Positions 53,165 to 61,784 of a stretch of 64,000 nucleotides of DNA are shown here, one piece after another. The notes below the pieces were generated by a model. The model had not been told where the DNA came from. It did no database searches and worked only from the letters and a program-made list of their open reading frames with translations. Source of the DNA: Poriferisphaera corsica (GTDB taxonomy: Bacteria > Planctomycetota > Phycisphaerae > Phycisphaerales > Phycisphaeraceae); assembly GCF_007747445.1 (NCBI RefSeq), contig NZ_CP036425.1, forward strand, positions 3,766,175 through 3,830,174, written 5' to 3'. The position numbers and the translations under genes are program-made. Positions within the stretch are counted from its first letter, which is position 1, and each line of letters begins with the position of its first letter.

Positions 53165-54709
53165 TTACTTCTTAGGCAACTCAAGAACACTCTTCTCTGA
53201 AAGTGCTGCATTCTCACCTTGAAGCGTGACAACAACCATCTCCACATCACCCTTCTTGCCTGGCAGCTTGACCTTCGCGCTACGATCACTCGTTGGCAAA
53301 ATGTCATACGTCCACGCACCATCACGTTTTACCTGAACAACCCAGTTAATGCCCTGCTTCGCACTCTTTGCATCAAGCATCACATCAACTGTTTTCGCGG
53401 TAATCCGTGAAACCTTCGCTTTAGGCAGCGCCGGCGCTTCAGTACCTAACCATGGCGATTCAGGCACCAAAGCCTTCTTCGCATACACAGTACTCTTAAG
53501 GGTATCCGTCAGACCGCCCTTATTTTTCATCAAACTAATCATCGAGAAGTGAACCGTACCCGGATTTTCCTTCACGATAATACGTGACCATTCAACCTGA
53601 CGTTTAATCTCATCACGGTCGTAAGGACGACGTGTCCCTTCTTCCGTCATCGATGTAAACAAGCCCGGCCACAAGTGACGCTGCTGCGTATTCTCATCGT
53701 TCCACCAGTTCAGCAAACTGATATACGACTGCGCTGGCTTACGGATTTCCCAGTAGAGCTGAGGTGTGAAGTAATCCAACCAGCCTTCATTAAACCACAG
53801 TTTCGCATCAGCATAAATGGCTTCGTACTGATCCATTCCTGCGACATTCGATGGATAGCCCGGCTTCCAAATCCCAAACGGGCTGATACCAAACTTCACT
53901 TCAGGATTAACCTTCTTAAGTTCTTTGTAGAACTTCTTGATGAACTGATTCACGTTATCACGACGCCAGTCGTTCTTCGACAACTTGCCGCCAGCATCTT
54001 GGTAACGCTTATATGAATCCGCATCCGGGAAATCCAAATACGCACCCTTCTTGTTCGGATCAGCCGCACGATACGGATAAAAGTAGTCATCAATATGAAT
54101 ACCATCAACGTCGTATCGCTTCGCAACGTCGAGGAACACATCCATCGACCGCTGCATCACTTCTGGCTCACCCGGATCCATCCACATAAACGAACCGTAT
54201 TCTTTCGAAAGCTCCGGATTCGTCTTATTAATATGGTTGTCCGCATACTTCTTATTCGTTGGATGCCCTGAACGATACGGATTAAACCAAGCATGAAGCT
54301 CTAACCCGCGCTTATGCGCTTCTTCAACAGCCATTTCTAATGGATCGTAATATGGCTTCGGCGCCACACCCTGCTCACCAGTAATATAGTATGACCAAGG
54401 CTCAAGATCCGACTCATAAAGCGCATCAGCCGTCGTACGGATCTGGAAGATCACCGCATTCAGGTTAAGCTCTTTACACTTATCCATGATCGCGATCAGC
54501 TCTTTTTTCTGCTCAGCTGTCGTCAAGCCCGGCTTGGTCGGCCAGTCTATATTCGCAACCGTCGCAACCCATGCCGCACGAAACTCGCTCGGCACATCCG
54601 GTATCTCTGACAACTGTTTCTCCGTTGCAGGCTTCGCTTGCGCGACGCAAGCCATAAGCCCCATCACGAATCCCACCATCAACATCATTGTCCAACGCGT
54701 GTTATGCAT
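53165..54709 (-). CDS. GHL10-family glycosyl hydrolase (DigH-like)
   Basis: A 514-residue exported enzyme of the GHL10/DUF187 family. A signal peptide (about 1-25) ends in LMACVAQA, which may be a lipobox (LMAC). The barrel begins with FRAAWVATVANIDWP; NAVIFQIRTTADALY, GLELHAWFNPYRS, DGIHIDDYFYPY (catalytic acid region), FGISPFGIW and LDYFTPQLYWEI follow. E. coli DigH of this group cleaves peptide-free peptidoglycan glycan strands at division sites. A small C-terminal beta domain (about 420-514) follows. AGAGGA is four bases before the ATG. It lies next to a SpoIID-domain gene on the same strand. Confidence 0.9.
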   Translation of the reverse strand: MHNTRWTMMLMVGFVMGLMACVAQAKPATEKQLSEIPDVPSEFRAAWVATVANIDWPTKPGLTTAEQKKELIAIMDKCKELNLNAVIFQIRTTADALYESDLEPWSYYITGEQGVAPKPYYDPLEMAVEEAHKRGLELHAWFNPYRSGHPTNKKYADNHINKTNPELSKEYGSFMWMDPGEPEVMQRSMDVFLDVAKRYDVDGIHIDDYFYPYRAADPNKKGAYLDFPDADSYKRYQDAGGKLSKNDWRRDNVNQFIKKFYKELKKVNPEVKFGISPFGIWKPGYPSNVAGMDQYEAIYADAKLWFNEGWLDYFTPQLYWEIRKPAQSYISLLNWWNDENTQQRHLWPGLFTSMTEEGTRRPYDRDEIKRQVEWSRIIVKENPGTVHFSMISLMKNKGGLTDTLKSTVYAKKALVPESPWLGTEAPALPKAKVSRITAKTVDVMLDAKSAKQGINWVVQVKRDGAWTYDILPTSDRSAKVKLPGKKGDVEMVVVTLQGENAALSEKSVLELPKK

Positions 54710-54790
54710 TGTATCCTCTAATCGTTTAATAGAATTCTAAAACGTTCGAACATCAGCCCATCGCCTGACGCCCAAATCTAATGTTTCCTC

Positions 54791-56245
54791 TTATTTACCA
54801 CGCCGCCTCAGCAGCATACCCATCACTCCACCAAACACCAACAAACTCGCAGGCTCTGGGATCGGTACAGCAACCGCACTCATGTCATAAAAGACATCAT
54901 CCATATAAACCACCGTATCCGATTTTCCAAACAATTGGATCGAATCCAGCGAGAACCTCATACCAATCTCCCCATTACCACCACCCGTCCAAGCTTCCCA
55001 ATAATCCGCATCCTCAAAGAACCACTCATATTTATGCCACTCACCGTCACCAATCACATCAAACTTCACACCACGATCGCCCGTTCCGACTGCCGCACTG
55101 TACCCATCCGCATTATCATCCACAGCAATCGACACCTTCATGTCGTCTGCTTCTGTCTTCAGCCATACCCCGACCGACCCCTCTGCCTCCAGTAATACGT
55201 TCGCTGTCTTCGACGCGATCATCGAATTCTGAACATTCTGAACCCCAGCGACGTGACGCAGAAAATATCCTGAATCGGACGTGTCTGTTGCCTCATCATA
55301 ATCAATAACGATCTTCTGTGAGCCATCACCTGAGTGAGCCATTCCTGCGTCATCAAGCAATGAGGTCGTCGTCCCCGCTCCAATATGCTTATTGCTACCA
55401 GAATACAGCGGCGAATGCCCAAATATCCCTGATTTCGACTTGGATTGCTGCCATGTAGGCGATTCGAAATCCGCCAAGCTACGCTTCTCAAATTTCGCCT
55501 GATCCGTCCACGTCTTACGCATCACACTCTCAAGCTGAATATCACCACCGTAGTAATATTTTAGAATGTCCATATAGTTCCAACCCAGATCAGCTAAATA
55601 ATCCGCCCCATTCTGCGACATACACCCACGATTGATCGGATTCGCCAACGATCCAAGCGTTGACCCCTGATTGTTATCGCCCCATTTGTCATTTGGATAG
55701 TTGTACGTCACATATTTTTCAGTTGGATAGTCCCACCAGAAATCCTTTGGCGTGTCATCACCAGGCTTCAGCGGCAACTCACTAACCTTACTCCCAGCAA
55801 CATAAAACGACGCAATATACTTCCCATTAAACGTCAGTATCTCACCCGCCGTCGCTTTTACAGCATCCTTATGCTTCTGCCGTGGGTCTTGCTTCCCCGG
55901 CGTTCTGAAAACCTGATCCCCCTGCCCGTTTTGAATCTTGCCCCAGTTGTACATCTTGTAATAAGCAAACGTTCTCGCCGCCACCGCCTGCGCCTTCAAC
56001 GCTTCCGTACCCGCTGCACCATTCTCACAATCCACAACGCCCGGCAAATACGTATCTTCTAAGTTGTATACACCATCAAACTGATTACCCCACTCACCTC
56101 CCTCGACTGTAATATCTTCCATCCGCCACATGTAATCTATCGCACCCGCTTCACCACTCATCATCAAACTCATCCCGCCCGCCAACAATGCCCCACATAA
56201 ACAGTTCATACCAAAACGTACGGTGTCTCTCTTCGACTGCTGCAT
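54791..56245 (-). CDS. SpoIID/LytB-domain protein with PEP-CTERM anchor
   Basis: A 484-residue exported protein. A signal peptide (1-36) is followed by a SpoIID domain: LPGVVDCENGAAGTEALKAQ with the probable catalytic Glu74, then AVAARTFAYYK and the rest up to about residue 240 (FNGKYIASFYVAGSKVSELPL). SpoIID cuts peptide-free glycan strands as a lytic transglycosylase. Residues about 270-450 form a beta-rich carbohydrate-binding-like domain (MIASKTANVLLEAEGSVGVW, YMDDVFYDMS). The C-terminus is IPEPASLLVFGGVMG plus LLRRRGK, a PEP-CTERM signal. ATG 56245 follows GGGAG by eight bases. It lies 82 bases upstream of the GHL10 gene, so the two are probably cotranscribed. Confidence 0.88.
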   Translation of the reverse strand: MQQSKRDTVRFGMNCLCGALLAGGMSLMMSGEAGAIDYMWRMEDITVEGGEWGNQFDGVYNLEDTYLPGVVDCENGAAGTEALKAQAVAARTFAYYKMYNWGKIQNGQGDQVFRTPGKQDPRQKHKDAVKATAGEILTFNGKYIASFYVAGSKVSELPLKPGDDTPKDFWWDYPTEKYVTYNYPNDKWGDNNQGSTLGSLANPINRGCMSQNGADYLADLGWNYMDILKYYYGGDIQLESVMRKTWTDQAKFEKRSLADFESPTWQQSKSKSGIFGHSPLYSGSNKHIGAGTTTSLLDDAGMAHSGDGSQKIVIDYDEATDTSDSGYFLRHVAGVQNVQNSMIASKTANVLLEAEGSVGVWLKTEADDMKVSIAVDDNADGYSAAVGTGDRGVKFDVIGDGEWHKYEWFFEDADYWEAWTGGGNGEIGMRFSLDSIQLFGKSDTVVYMDDVFYDMSAVAVPIPEPASLLVFGGVMGMLLRRRGK

Positions 56246-56296
56246 CTGCGACTCTCCCTTAATGATGTCTCTCTCAAATTGCCACGCATCACGCAC

Positions 56297-56902
56297 TCAG
56301 TCTTACACAACCCACCGAGTGGATGCCCTCCATACATGACCGACTGGTCTCTCACATCTGCCTGCACGTATAGCTCAAATATTATTCTATAACTTTAACG
56401 CCCAATCACCAGACTTTTTTTTTCGACACGCTTCAATCAATCTCAGCCTATATGCACAAATAGCTTTTAAACATATACTTTATCCATCTTTACATCGATT
56501 TGTATCATATATAAAATAGACAAAAAAGTGTTGTCACTGACCTATTTGCCGGGTAAACTAGACCTTTGTTATAGAAGTATCACAAAAACTGATTACTCCG
56601 TATCTGCTGAATTTACAATCATTTATGCCTTTCCCCGCAGCAGTTCAATCATTTTTCTGTAATCAGAAATACCACAATTCCTCACATTCAGTTCACCGTA
56701 CCCCAGCCCCAGATTCATACCAATCGCATGCCGGTTCTTTGCAGCTCCTACTCTGTTGCCAAAACCATGCATGACAATCTTCTGTACTGCCCACCCCCGT
56801 TTCATATCTTTACCGGGCAGCAAAATATGTTCTGTATCTTTCTGACATTTGAACATCAATCGTGTTCAGTCACATCTTTCATTTCACTAAGGAGGAAACT
56901 CG
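56297..56902. other. intergenic region between divergent envelope genes
   Basis: About 600 bases between the SpoIID-type gene (leftward) and the first PEP-CTERM gene (rightward). It is AT-rich around 56380-56600, likely promoters in both directions. A minus-strand frame at 56623-56859 (78 aa, starting MMFKCQKDTEH) has gene-like composition but no recognised relatives, and its upstream region overlaps the leader of the right-hand gene. Confidence 0.4.
56623..56859 (-). CDS. uncertain small ORF
   Basis: A 78-residue frame (rich in Gly, Lys and Arg: GFGNRVGAAKNRHAIGMNLGLGYGEL) in an otherwise gene-free region. It has no recognised domain and no clear ribosome-binding site. It may be a real small gene, a fragment of a lost gene or chance. 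The base composition is less C/T-skewed than the neighbours. Confidence 0.2.
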   Translation of the reverse strand: MMFKCQKDTEHILLPGKDMKRGWAVQKIVMHGFGNRVGAAKNRHAIGMNLGLGYGELNVRNCGISDYRKMIELLRGKA

Positions 56903-57658
56903 ATGAGAGGGACCCTACTAACTTTGACCGGTGCTGCAGCGTTCTGCTTCGTAGCCCAAGCCAATGCCGCTGTCATCTTCGAAGATAACTTCGATAGCTA
57001 CGCAACCATTGGCGATATAAGCCCTACATGGTCTGCAACCACCACTGCTTCCATTGTTACCGACGACAATGGCGGCAACGCCATCCTCATGGACGGCTCC
57101 GCTCCAAACGGTGCTAACAACACTGCAATTCACGCAATCACCGAACTCAAACCCACCGCGACTGAATCCATCAAACTCACTGGCCGCATCTACGATGATG
57201 GTGCCGGTAACAAGCGTAGCGCCATCGGCTTCCGCAACGGCGCAACCCCGCTCTTCGAAATGGGTCGCTACAACGGCCTACTCGATACTTCATACGCTGC
57301 TCGTGCAGTCAACTTCCCCGGTGCGAACCCAAGCTGGGTACAGCTCTCCACCGAAGGCGCAACCGAAGGCTGGCACCTCTTAGAAGCCATCTTCACACTC
57401 GATAACGTCAACGTCACCATTGACCTCGGCAGCGACGGCACAATCGACGGCACACTCGATATCGCTCTTGATGAAACCCTCTGGGCAGCATCACCCGGCT
57501 TCGTCGAAGTACGCATGGGTGGCCCATCAGGCCTATCATCTGCTGGTGGTGGCCTCGCATACGACAACATCAAACTCGAAACAATTGCTGTCCCCGAACC
57601 AGCCTCACTCGCATTGCTCGGCCTCGGCTCACTCGCATTCATGCGCCGCCGCAAATAA
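56903..57658 (+). CDS. PEP-CTERM sorted protein (paralogue 1)
   Basis: A 251-residue secreted protein. A signal peptide ends at about residue 22 (AQANAAV). The beta-rich domain starts with IFEDNFDSYATI and contains GRIYDDGAGNKRSAIGFRNG and VNFPGANPSWVQLS, followed by DNIKLETIAVPEPASLALLGLG and FMRRRK. Proteins of this kind are anchored and released or bound at the cell surface by exosortase-type enzymes. The domain is LamG-like (choice-of-anchor) by pattern. Ribosome-binding site AAGGAGGAAACTCG before the ATG. It shares architecture and many identical motifs with the next gene, indicating duplication. Confidence 0.88.
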   Translation: MRGTLLTLTGAAAFCFVAQANAAVIFEDNFDSYATIGDISPTWSATTTASIVTDDNGGNAILMDGSAPNGANNTAIHAITELKPTATESIKLTGRIYDDGAGNKRSAIGFRNGATPLFEMGRYNGLLDTSYAARAVNFPGANPSWVQLSTEGATEGWHLLEAIFTLDNVNVTIDLGSDGTIDGTLDIALDETLWAASPGFVEVRMGGPSGLSSAGGGLAYDNIKLETIAVPEPASLALLGLGSLAFMRRRK

Positions 57659-57724
57659 ACCCACACAGCACACCTATCGTCGTGAAAAACCTCTGTTTTC
57701 CACGCTTTAGACAATCAAATACCG

Positions 57725-57758
57725 CAAAACGCTCACCCTTTGGTGAGCGTTTTGTTTT
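57725..57758 (+). terminator. terminator after PEP-CTERM paralogue 1
   Basis: CAAAACGCTCACC pairs with GGTGAGCGTTTTG (13 bp) around a four-base loop, followed by TTTTG. It lies about 65 bases after the stop codon. Confidence 0.92.
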
Positions 57759-58183
57759 GCGCTTTTCCCATACATGCCCACTTATCCACATCCCACGCAC
57801 GTTTCTTCGACCCCCATATCGACTCGTTCGCCCAATCTAAATCTCGCCCTAACCTCTCTCTAATTCAATCATTTACAACCTTCTCATTAATTCTTATACA
57901 AATCACCCTCTTTAAATGATTGAATGTTCATTGACGTGATATATACTTATACTTAATTATATAATTATTAGGCACTGATCTTATTTTCACCAGTACTAAC
58001 GCTTAATTTACACGCAGCTACTCAGCCGTCATACCCAGTCAAATTTGTTCTCAACCTCAATGACCGTGCGACCTCTGCCCTTACGACTGATTTTCACTGC
58101 AATCTTTTTTTTCGATTCGTAGTATTTGTGTTTGAATTGTTTCATATTTTTGCCCTACACATCTTTTCCCTCGGAGGAAACAT
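57759..58183. other. intergenic region and leader of PEP-CTERM paralogue 2
   Basis: About 425 bases. The middle (57890-57975) is very AT-rich (taattatataattatta) and likely contains the promoter. A leader of some 180 bases then precedes the start codon, with GGAGGA just before the ATG. No gene seen. Confidence 0.45.
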
Positions 58184-58915
58184 ATGAGAAGTACGCTCCT
58201 AGCTCTAACCGGTGCTGCTGCACTTGGTATTGCAACATCCGCCTCAGCCGCCGTCATCGTCGAAGATAATTTCGATTCCTATTCAGATACCGCTGCCATG
58301 CAAGCTGTCTGGGGAGACGCAGGCCTCGGAACGCTCGTCGACGCAACCACAGTCGGCGGATCCGGCAACGCCATGTCACACAACGGTGGCCAAGTCAACA
58401 GCATCGCACTCGACAACCTCGCGCCAACCGCCTCGACAAATGTCGTCCTTAGTGGCACATACTACGATGATGGTGTTGGTAACAAACGTATCTCAATCGG
58501 TTTACGTAATGGTGCCAACCCACTCTTTGAATTCGGCATCTACAACAACCCATCCGGCTATGCCACACGTATCGTTAACTTCCCTGGTGCATCACCAAGC
58601 TGGGTACAGATCGAAAAAACACAAGTCGAAGGTTGGCATTCCTTCAACATCGAATTCGGTCTCGACAGCATCACATCCGTCTTTGATATCAGCAGCGACG
58701 GCGAAGATCTCTACGAAACAACCACCGATCTCTCCGGCGACGCTTGGGCAAGCGGCTTCGGTGAACTCCGCATCGGCGGCCCTTCAAACTACTCCTCCAC
58801 AGGTGGCGGCCTCATCTTCGACAACATCAAACTCGAAACTGTCGCAGTTCCAGAGCCAGCCTCACTCGCACTCCTCAGCCTCGGCGCTCTCGTCGCACTA
58901 CGCCGTCGCAAGTAA
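58184..58915 (+). CDS. PEP-CTERM sorted protein (paralogue 2)
   Basis: A 243-residue secreted protein, paralogue of the preceding one. Signal peptide with ASA cleavage site (about residue 22, TSASAAV), beta domain with VEDNFDSYSDT, GTYYDDGVGNKRISIGLRNGANPLFEFG, and VNFPGASPSWVQIEK, then DNIKLETVAVPEPASLALLSLG and LRRRK. The conserved blocks (DDG(A/V)GNKR, VNFPGA(N/S)PSWVQ, EGWH) are shared with paralogue 1, while the surface loops differ. TCGGAGGAAACAT precedes the ATG. It has its own promoter region and terminator. Confidence 0.88.
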   Translation: MRSTLLALTGAAALGIATSASAAVIVEDNFDSYSDTAAMQAVWGDAGLGTLVDATTVGGSGNAMSHNGGQVNSIALDNLAPTASTNVVLSGTYYDDGVGNKRISIGLRNGANPLFEFGIYNNPSGYATRIVNFPGASPSWVQIEKTQVEGWHSFNIEFGLDSITSVFDISSDGEDLYETTTDLSGDAWASGFGELRIGGPSNYSSTGGGLIFDNIKLETVAVPEPASLALLSLGALVALRRRK

Positions 58916-58940
58916 ACCCATCCCCACCCATTCAAATTAC

Positions 58941-58973
58941 AAAACGCCGCGGCCAACACCGTGGCGTTTTTTT
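58941..58973 (+). terminator. terminator after PEP-CTERM paralogue 2
   Basis: AAAACGCCGCGG pairs with CCGTGGCGTTTT (one G-T wobble) around a six-base loop, followed by a T run. About 25 bases after the stop codon. Confidence 0.9.
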
Positions 58974-59300
58974 CATCCCCCCATCTCCCCCCCTGTCCCC
59001 TCTTCTGTACACCCTTTCTCTTTCTCTCTCAACACACCCTTTACACGCCATCGCGGATTCATTCCATATAACGAATTCTTTAATATTTTCATTGACTGTT
59101 CTTTTAGGAAACGTATACTCGACCCAAATAAATGCTGTAGCTCATCTTTATCTTTTCACCTCCGCCTGCCCAAGACAATGACCTTTCAGGCTACGCACAG
59201 TTCTAGCTAGCCTCAATTTCGTTCCTATCTGCTAAATATGCGTATCAGTTCGCTTTATATTTGTTCCTTTCCATGCATCTTCTACTTACCGGAGGATCTT
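58974..59300. other. intergenic region upstream of PEP-CTERM protein 3
   Basis: About 330 bases, pyrimidine-rich on the plus strand, then AT-rich with probable promoter around 59070-59120 (ttctttaatattttcattgactgttc). GGAGG precedes the next ATG. No gene or hairpin found. Confidence 0.4.
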
Positions 59301-60017
59301 ATGAGATCAACACGACTTGCCTTAGCCGGCCTCACCGCCATGACATTGGCATCCACTTCTTTCGCTGGCATGGTTTACCAAGACTACGAAGGCACCTGGG
59401 ATACAGACACAGATACCGTCAACTTCAGCTACGCCATCACCACCTCAGGCAGCAACCAGAATATCGGTGCTGAGAGTACACTCGAAATCGTCGACGGCGG
59501 ATACAACAGCACAAAAGCCGCAAAAATTAAGATCGTTGCAAGCGCCGCAGACCAAGCGCCTGACGCTCGTTACATCGTCAACAAAAACGCAACCATCACC
59601 GCCGCCAACCCAAAAGTCGATGCCAACGGCTACCTCGGCTACTACTACAAACTCGATTCACAATACGCCGATCAAGCCGTCAAACTCGCACTCACCATCG
59701 ATGATCCCGGCACAGCAGATACCGCCGTCAAAGTCGATGCCATCGCAGACGGCAACTGGCACATGGTTCAGTGGTCACTCGACAACAACGATGACTGGGA
59801 CGTATTCGCATACCCCGGTGGTCTCGGCAACGGCCAAGTCGATGAAGCCAAAATATCCATCGATTCACTCTACATCGGCGGCAAAGAAGGCGCTAACTTC
59901 GAAATCTTTATCGATACCATCACTCACGCCGAAACCGGCCTCACCGACGTTCCTGAACCCGCATCACTCGCTTTGCTCGGTCTCGGCTCACTCGCATTCA
60001 TGCGCCGCCGCAAATAA
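59301..60017 (+). CDS. PEP-CTERM sorted protein (type 3)
   Basis: A 238-residue secreted protein. Signal peptide MRSTRLALAGLTAMTLASTS with cleavage near FAG at about 23. The domain (YQDYEGTWDTDTDTVNFSY to AKISIDSLYIGGKEGANFEIFIDTITHAE) is beta-rich and not closely related to the other two, but resembles the carbohydrate-binding-like region of the SpoIID protein in its DSLYIGG/DSIQLFG and FIDTI/YMDDV elements. The C-terminus is VPEPASLALLGLG plus FMRRRK. ATG 59301 has GGAGG five bases upstream; the longer frame begins in leader sequence. Confidence 0.85.
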   Translation: MRSTRLALAGLTAMTLASTSFAGMVYQDYEGTWDTDTDTVNFSYAITTSGSNQNIGAESTLEIVDGGYNSTKAAKIKIVASAADQAPDARYIVNKNATITAANPKVDANGYLGYYYKLDSQYADQAVKLALTIDDPGTADTAVKVDAIADGNWHMVQWSLDNNDDWDVFAYPGGLGNGQVDEAKISIDSLYIGGKEGANFEIFIDTITHAETGLTDVPEPASLALLGLGSLAFMRRRK

Positions 60018-60663
60018 AACCACAACATCGCTCGCTACAGTTCTCCCCAACCCTCTCTTACCGCAACAGATGATGCACCACGCAATGTGCACCATCGATC
60101 TCAGAGCCTCATCAACCACTCATTGTATGTGTGCAATTTAAGAATCACGCAGACCTGAAAATGATTCATAGCTGCAACGGGTTTAGCACTGGATACATAC
60201 TGATATCCAATGACTTAACCTTCAGGCCAGCCAGCGTTTCTCCAAAACAGCAACCGCTGACAACCTGCAACTCAATCCGTACTTCCAAAGTATGATTGTT
60301 GATTCTTAAATTCATCAAGAAGCACCCTGCTAAAACAGGGTGCTTCTTTTCTCTCAAATAACCCCTTCAATACGCCCCCCATTTGCGACACCCCTCCCCT
60401 GACCACGCTAAGCCCCTCCACATAACATTTTCATTCAATCCCTGAAAATTCCCCCTGTGATTTGCCCAATTTTGTGTTAATCTGATAAGACTTATATAAC
60501 ACCTAAGCACAACGATGTGTTCAACATCATCGTTACCACAAAAACGCTCCTCACACTCGCCTCTACGCACAGCATTCAAATTCACAAACCACCAAGCGCC
60601 AACCACCAAGCGCCCGCTTGTTTGCTCACACAAGAGCTTTCTATTTATAAGGATACGTTGAAG
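60018..60663. other. intergenic region with an orphan terminator
   Basis: About 645 bases. A strong terminator (60317-60350: AAGAAGCACCCTG pairs with CAGGGTGCTTCTT, then TT) stands 300 bases beyond the upstream stop codon, so either the PEP-CTERM transcript has a long 3' tail or an unannotated short transcript ends here. A minus-strand frame at 60166-60315 (MNLRINNHTLEV) is not convincing. The promoter of the amidase gene likely lies around 60470-60500 (GTTAATCTGATAAGACTTATATAA). Confidence 0.45.
60317..60354 (+). terminator. orphan Rho-independent terminator
   Basis: A 13-pair stem (AAGAAGCACCCTG/CAGGGTGCTTCTT) with a six-base loop and a T run. No annotated gene ends within 250 bases upstream. 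Confidence 0.88.
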
Positions 60664-61722
60664 ATGGATTCACACATCAACAAAACCAAAACCATCAAGG
60701 CCGCTGCGATCACCGCCTGTCTCGCCGCAACGACACTCGCCATGACCGCATGTACCACCCCGCAAGAAGTAAAGCCCGGTGCAAAAATCGAGCGTTCAAA
60801 TCAGGAAATCATCGTTGCTGGCCAACGATTCAACGTCGGCGCTCCTGTCGTACTCTGGACCGATCCGGGTGGATACGATGCATACCGTGTTGATAAACGT
60901 TTCGGCGATATCGACAGCGGCAAATGGGAAAATATCAAAGAGTCGATTGATACCCCAAACCGTTACAACCTTCGCTACGGCAAGCCCAGCCAAGGGATGT
61001 GGTCCAAAGATGAACTCGAGCAGATCCGCGGCGGCGGCTGGGAACTTGAGCAACTGCAAGAGGTTGTGGATCAGTTCGTGTATCACTACGACGTCTGTGG
61101 TACGAGTGAAGTCTGCTTCCGCGTGTTGCATGATATGCGTGGATTATCCGTACACTTCATGCTCGATATTGATGGCACGATTTACCAAACGATGGACCTG
61201 AAAGAACGTGCATGGCATGCTGGGACATCGAATGACCGCTCGGTTGGGATTGAGATTGCGAACATTGGCGCATACTCAAAGAAAGAGCTGTCAAAAGAAA
61301 ACAACGCACTCGATCAGTGGTACAAGTGGGATGAAAATCAGAAAACCTACATCAGTATCCCCGAACGTTTGGGCGATGGCGGTGTGAAGACGCCTAACTT
61401 TGTTGGTCGGCCATCGTTTAATGACAAGATCAAAGGCAACGTCCAGGGCCGCGATCTTTATCAATACGATTTAACGCCGCAGCAGTACGAATCATTAGTC
61501 AAGCTGACAGCTGCACTTACTGAAATCTTCCCGAAGATGAAATTGGATTACCCACGAGATGAGCATGGTGAATTGATCACGACCGTCTTGCCAGAAAACG
61601 GTAAAGATTTTTCAGGCTTGGTAGGCCATTACCACGTCAGCAAGCGCAAGATCGATCCGGGGCCAGCGTTCCAGTGGGATCGCATCATTGATGATGTAAA
61701 GAAAATCAAGGGTAAAAAATAA
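60664..61722 (+). CDS. N-acetylmuramoyl-L-alanine amidase (Amidase_2), lipoprotein
   Basis: A 352-residue zinc amidase of the AmpD/T7-lysozyme fold that removes stem peptides from peptidoglycan glycan strands. Lipobox MTAC with lipid Cys30 predicts membrane anchoring. The zinc ligands are His141 in FVYHYDVCGTS, His322 in GHYHVS and Asp331 in KIDPGPAFQWD; the catalytic region includes HFMLDIDGTIYQTMD and AWHAGTSNDRSVGIEI. Insertions (about 205-260) are longer than in AmpD. ATG 60664 is chosen because AAGGA precedes it and the longer frame is low complexity. It lies in the same region as two glycan-strand hydrolases. Confidence 0.92.
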   Translation: MDSHINKTKTIKAAAITACLAATTLAMTACTTPQEVKPGAKIERSNQEIIVAGQRFNVGAPVVLWTDPGGYDAYRVDKRFGDIDSGKWENIKESIDTPNRYNLRYGKPSQGMWSKDELEQIRGGGWELEQLQEVVDQFVYHYDVCGTSEVCFRVLHDMRGLSVHFMLDIDGTIYQTMDLKERAWHAGTSNDRSVGIEIANIGAYSKKELSKENNALDQWYKWDENQKTYISIPERLGDGGVKTPNFVGRPSFNDKIKGNVQGRDLYQYDLTPQQYESLVKLTAALTEIFPKMKLDYPRDEHGELITTVLPENGKDFSGLVGHYHVSKRKIDPGPAFQWDRIIDDVKKIKGKK

Positions 61723-61754
61723 TTCAACCTTGTATTAGACAACTGATATATCTT

Positions 61755-61784
61755 AAAGGGTCAGCTTCGGCTGACCCTTTTCTT
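61755..61784 (+). terminator. terminator after the amidase gene
   Basis: AAAGGGTCAGC pairs with GCTGACCCTTT around a UUCG tetraloop, followed by T-rich sequence. A classical strong terminator. Confidence 0.95.

Noticed and set aside
58212-59210. 332-aa plus-strand frame overlapping the second PEP-CTERM gene
   Set aside because: Out-of-frame Ser/Thr/Pro-rich reading of a C-rich region; the sorted protein frame has signal peptide, domain and tag.
60166-60315. 49-residue minus-strand frame (MNLRINNHTLEV...)
   Set aside because: No domain, no ribosome-binding site, and it reads back from the terminator; left unannotated.
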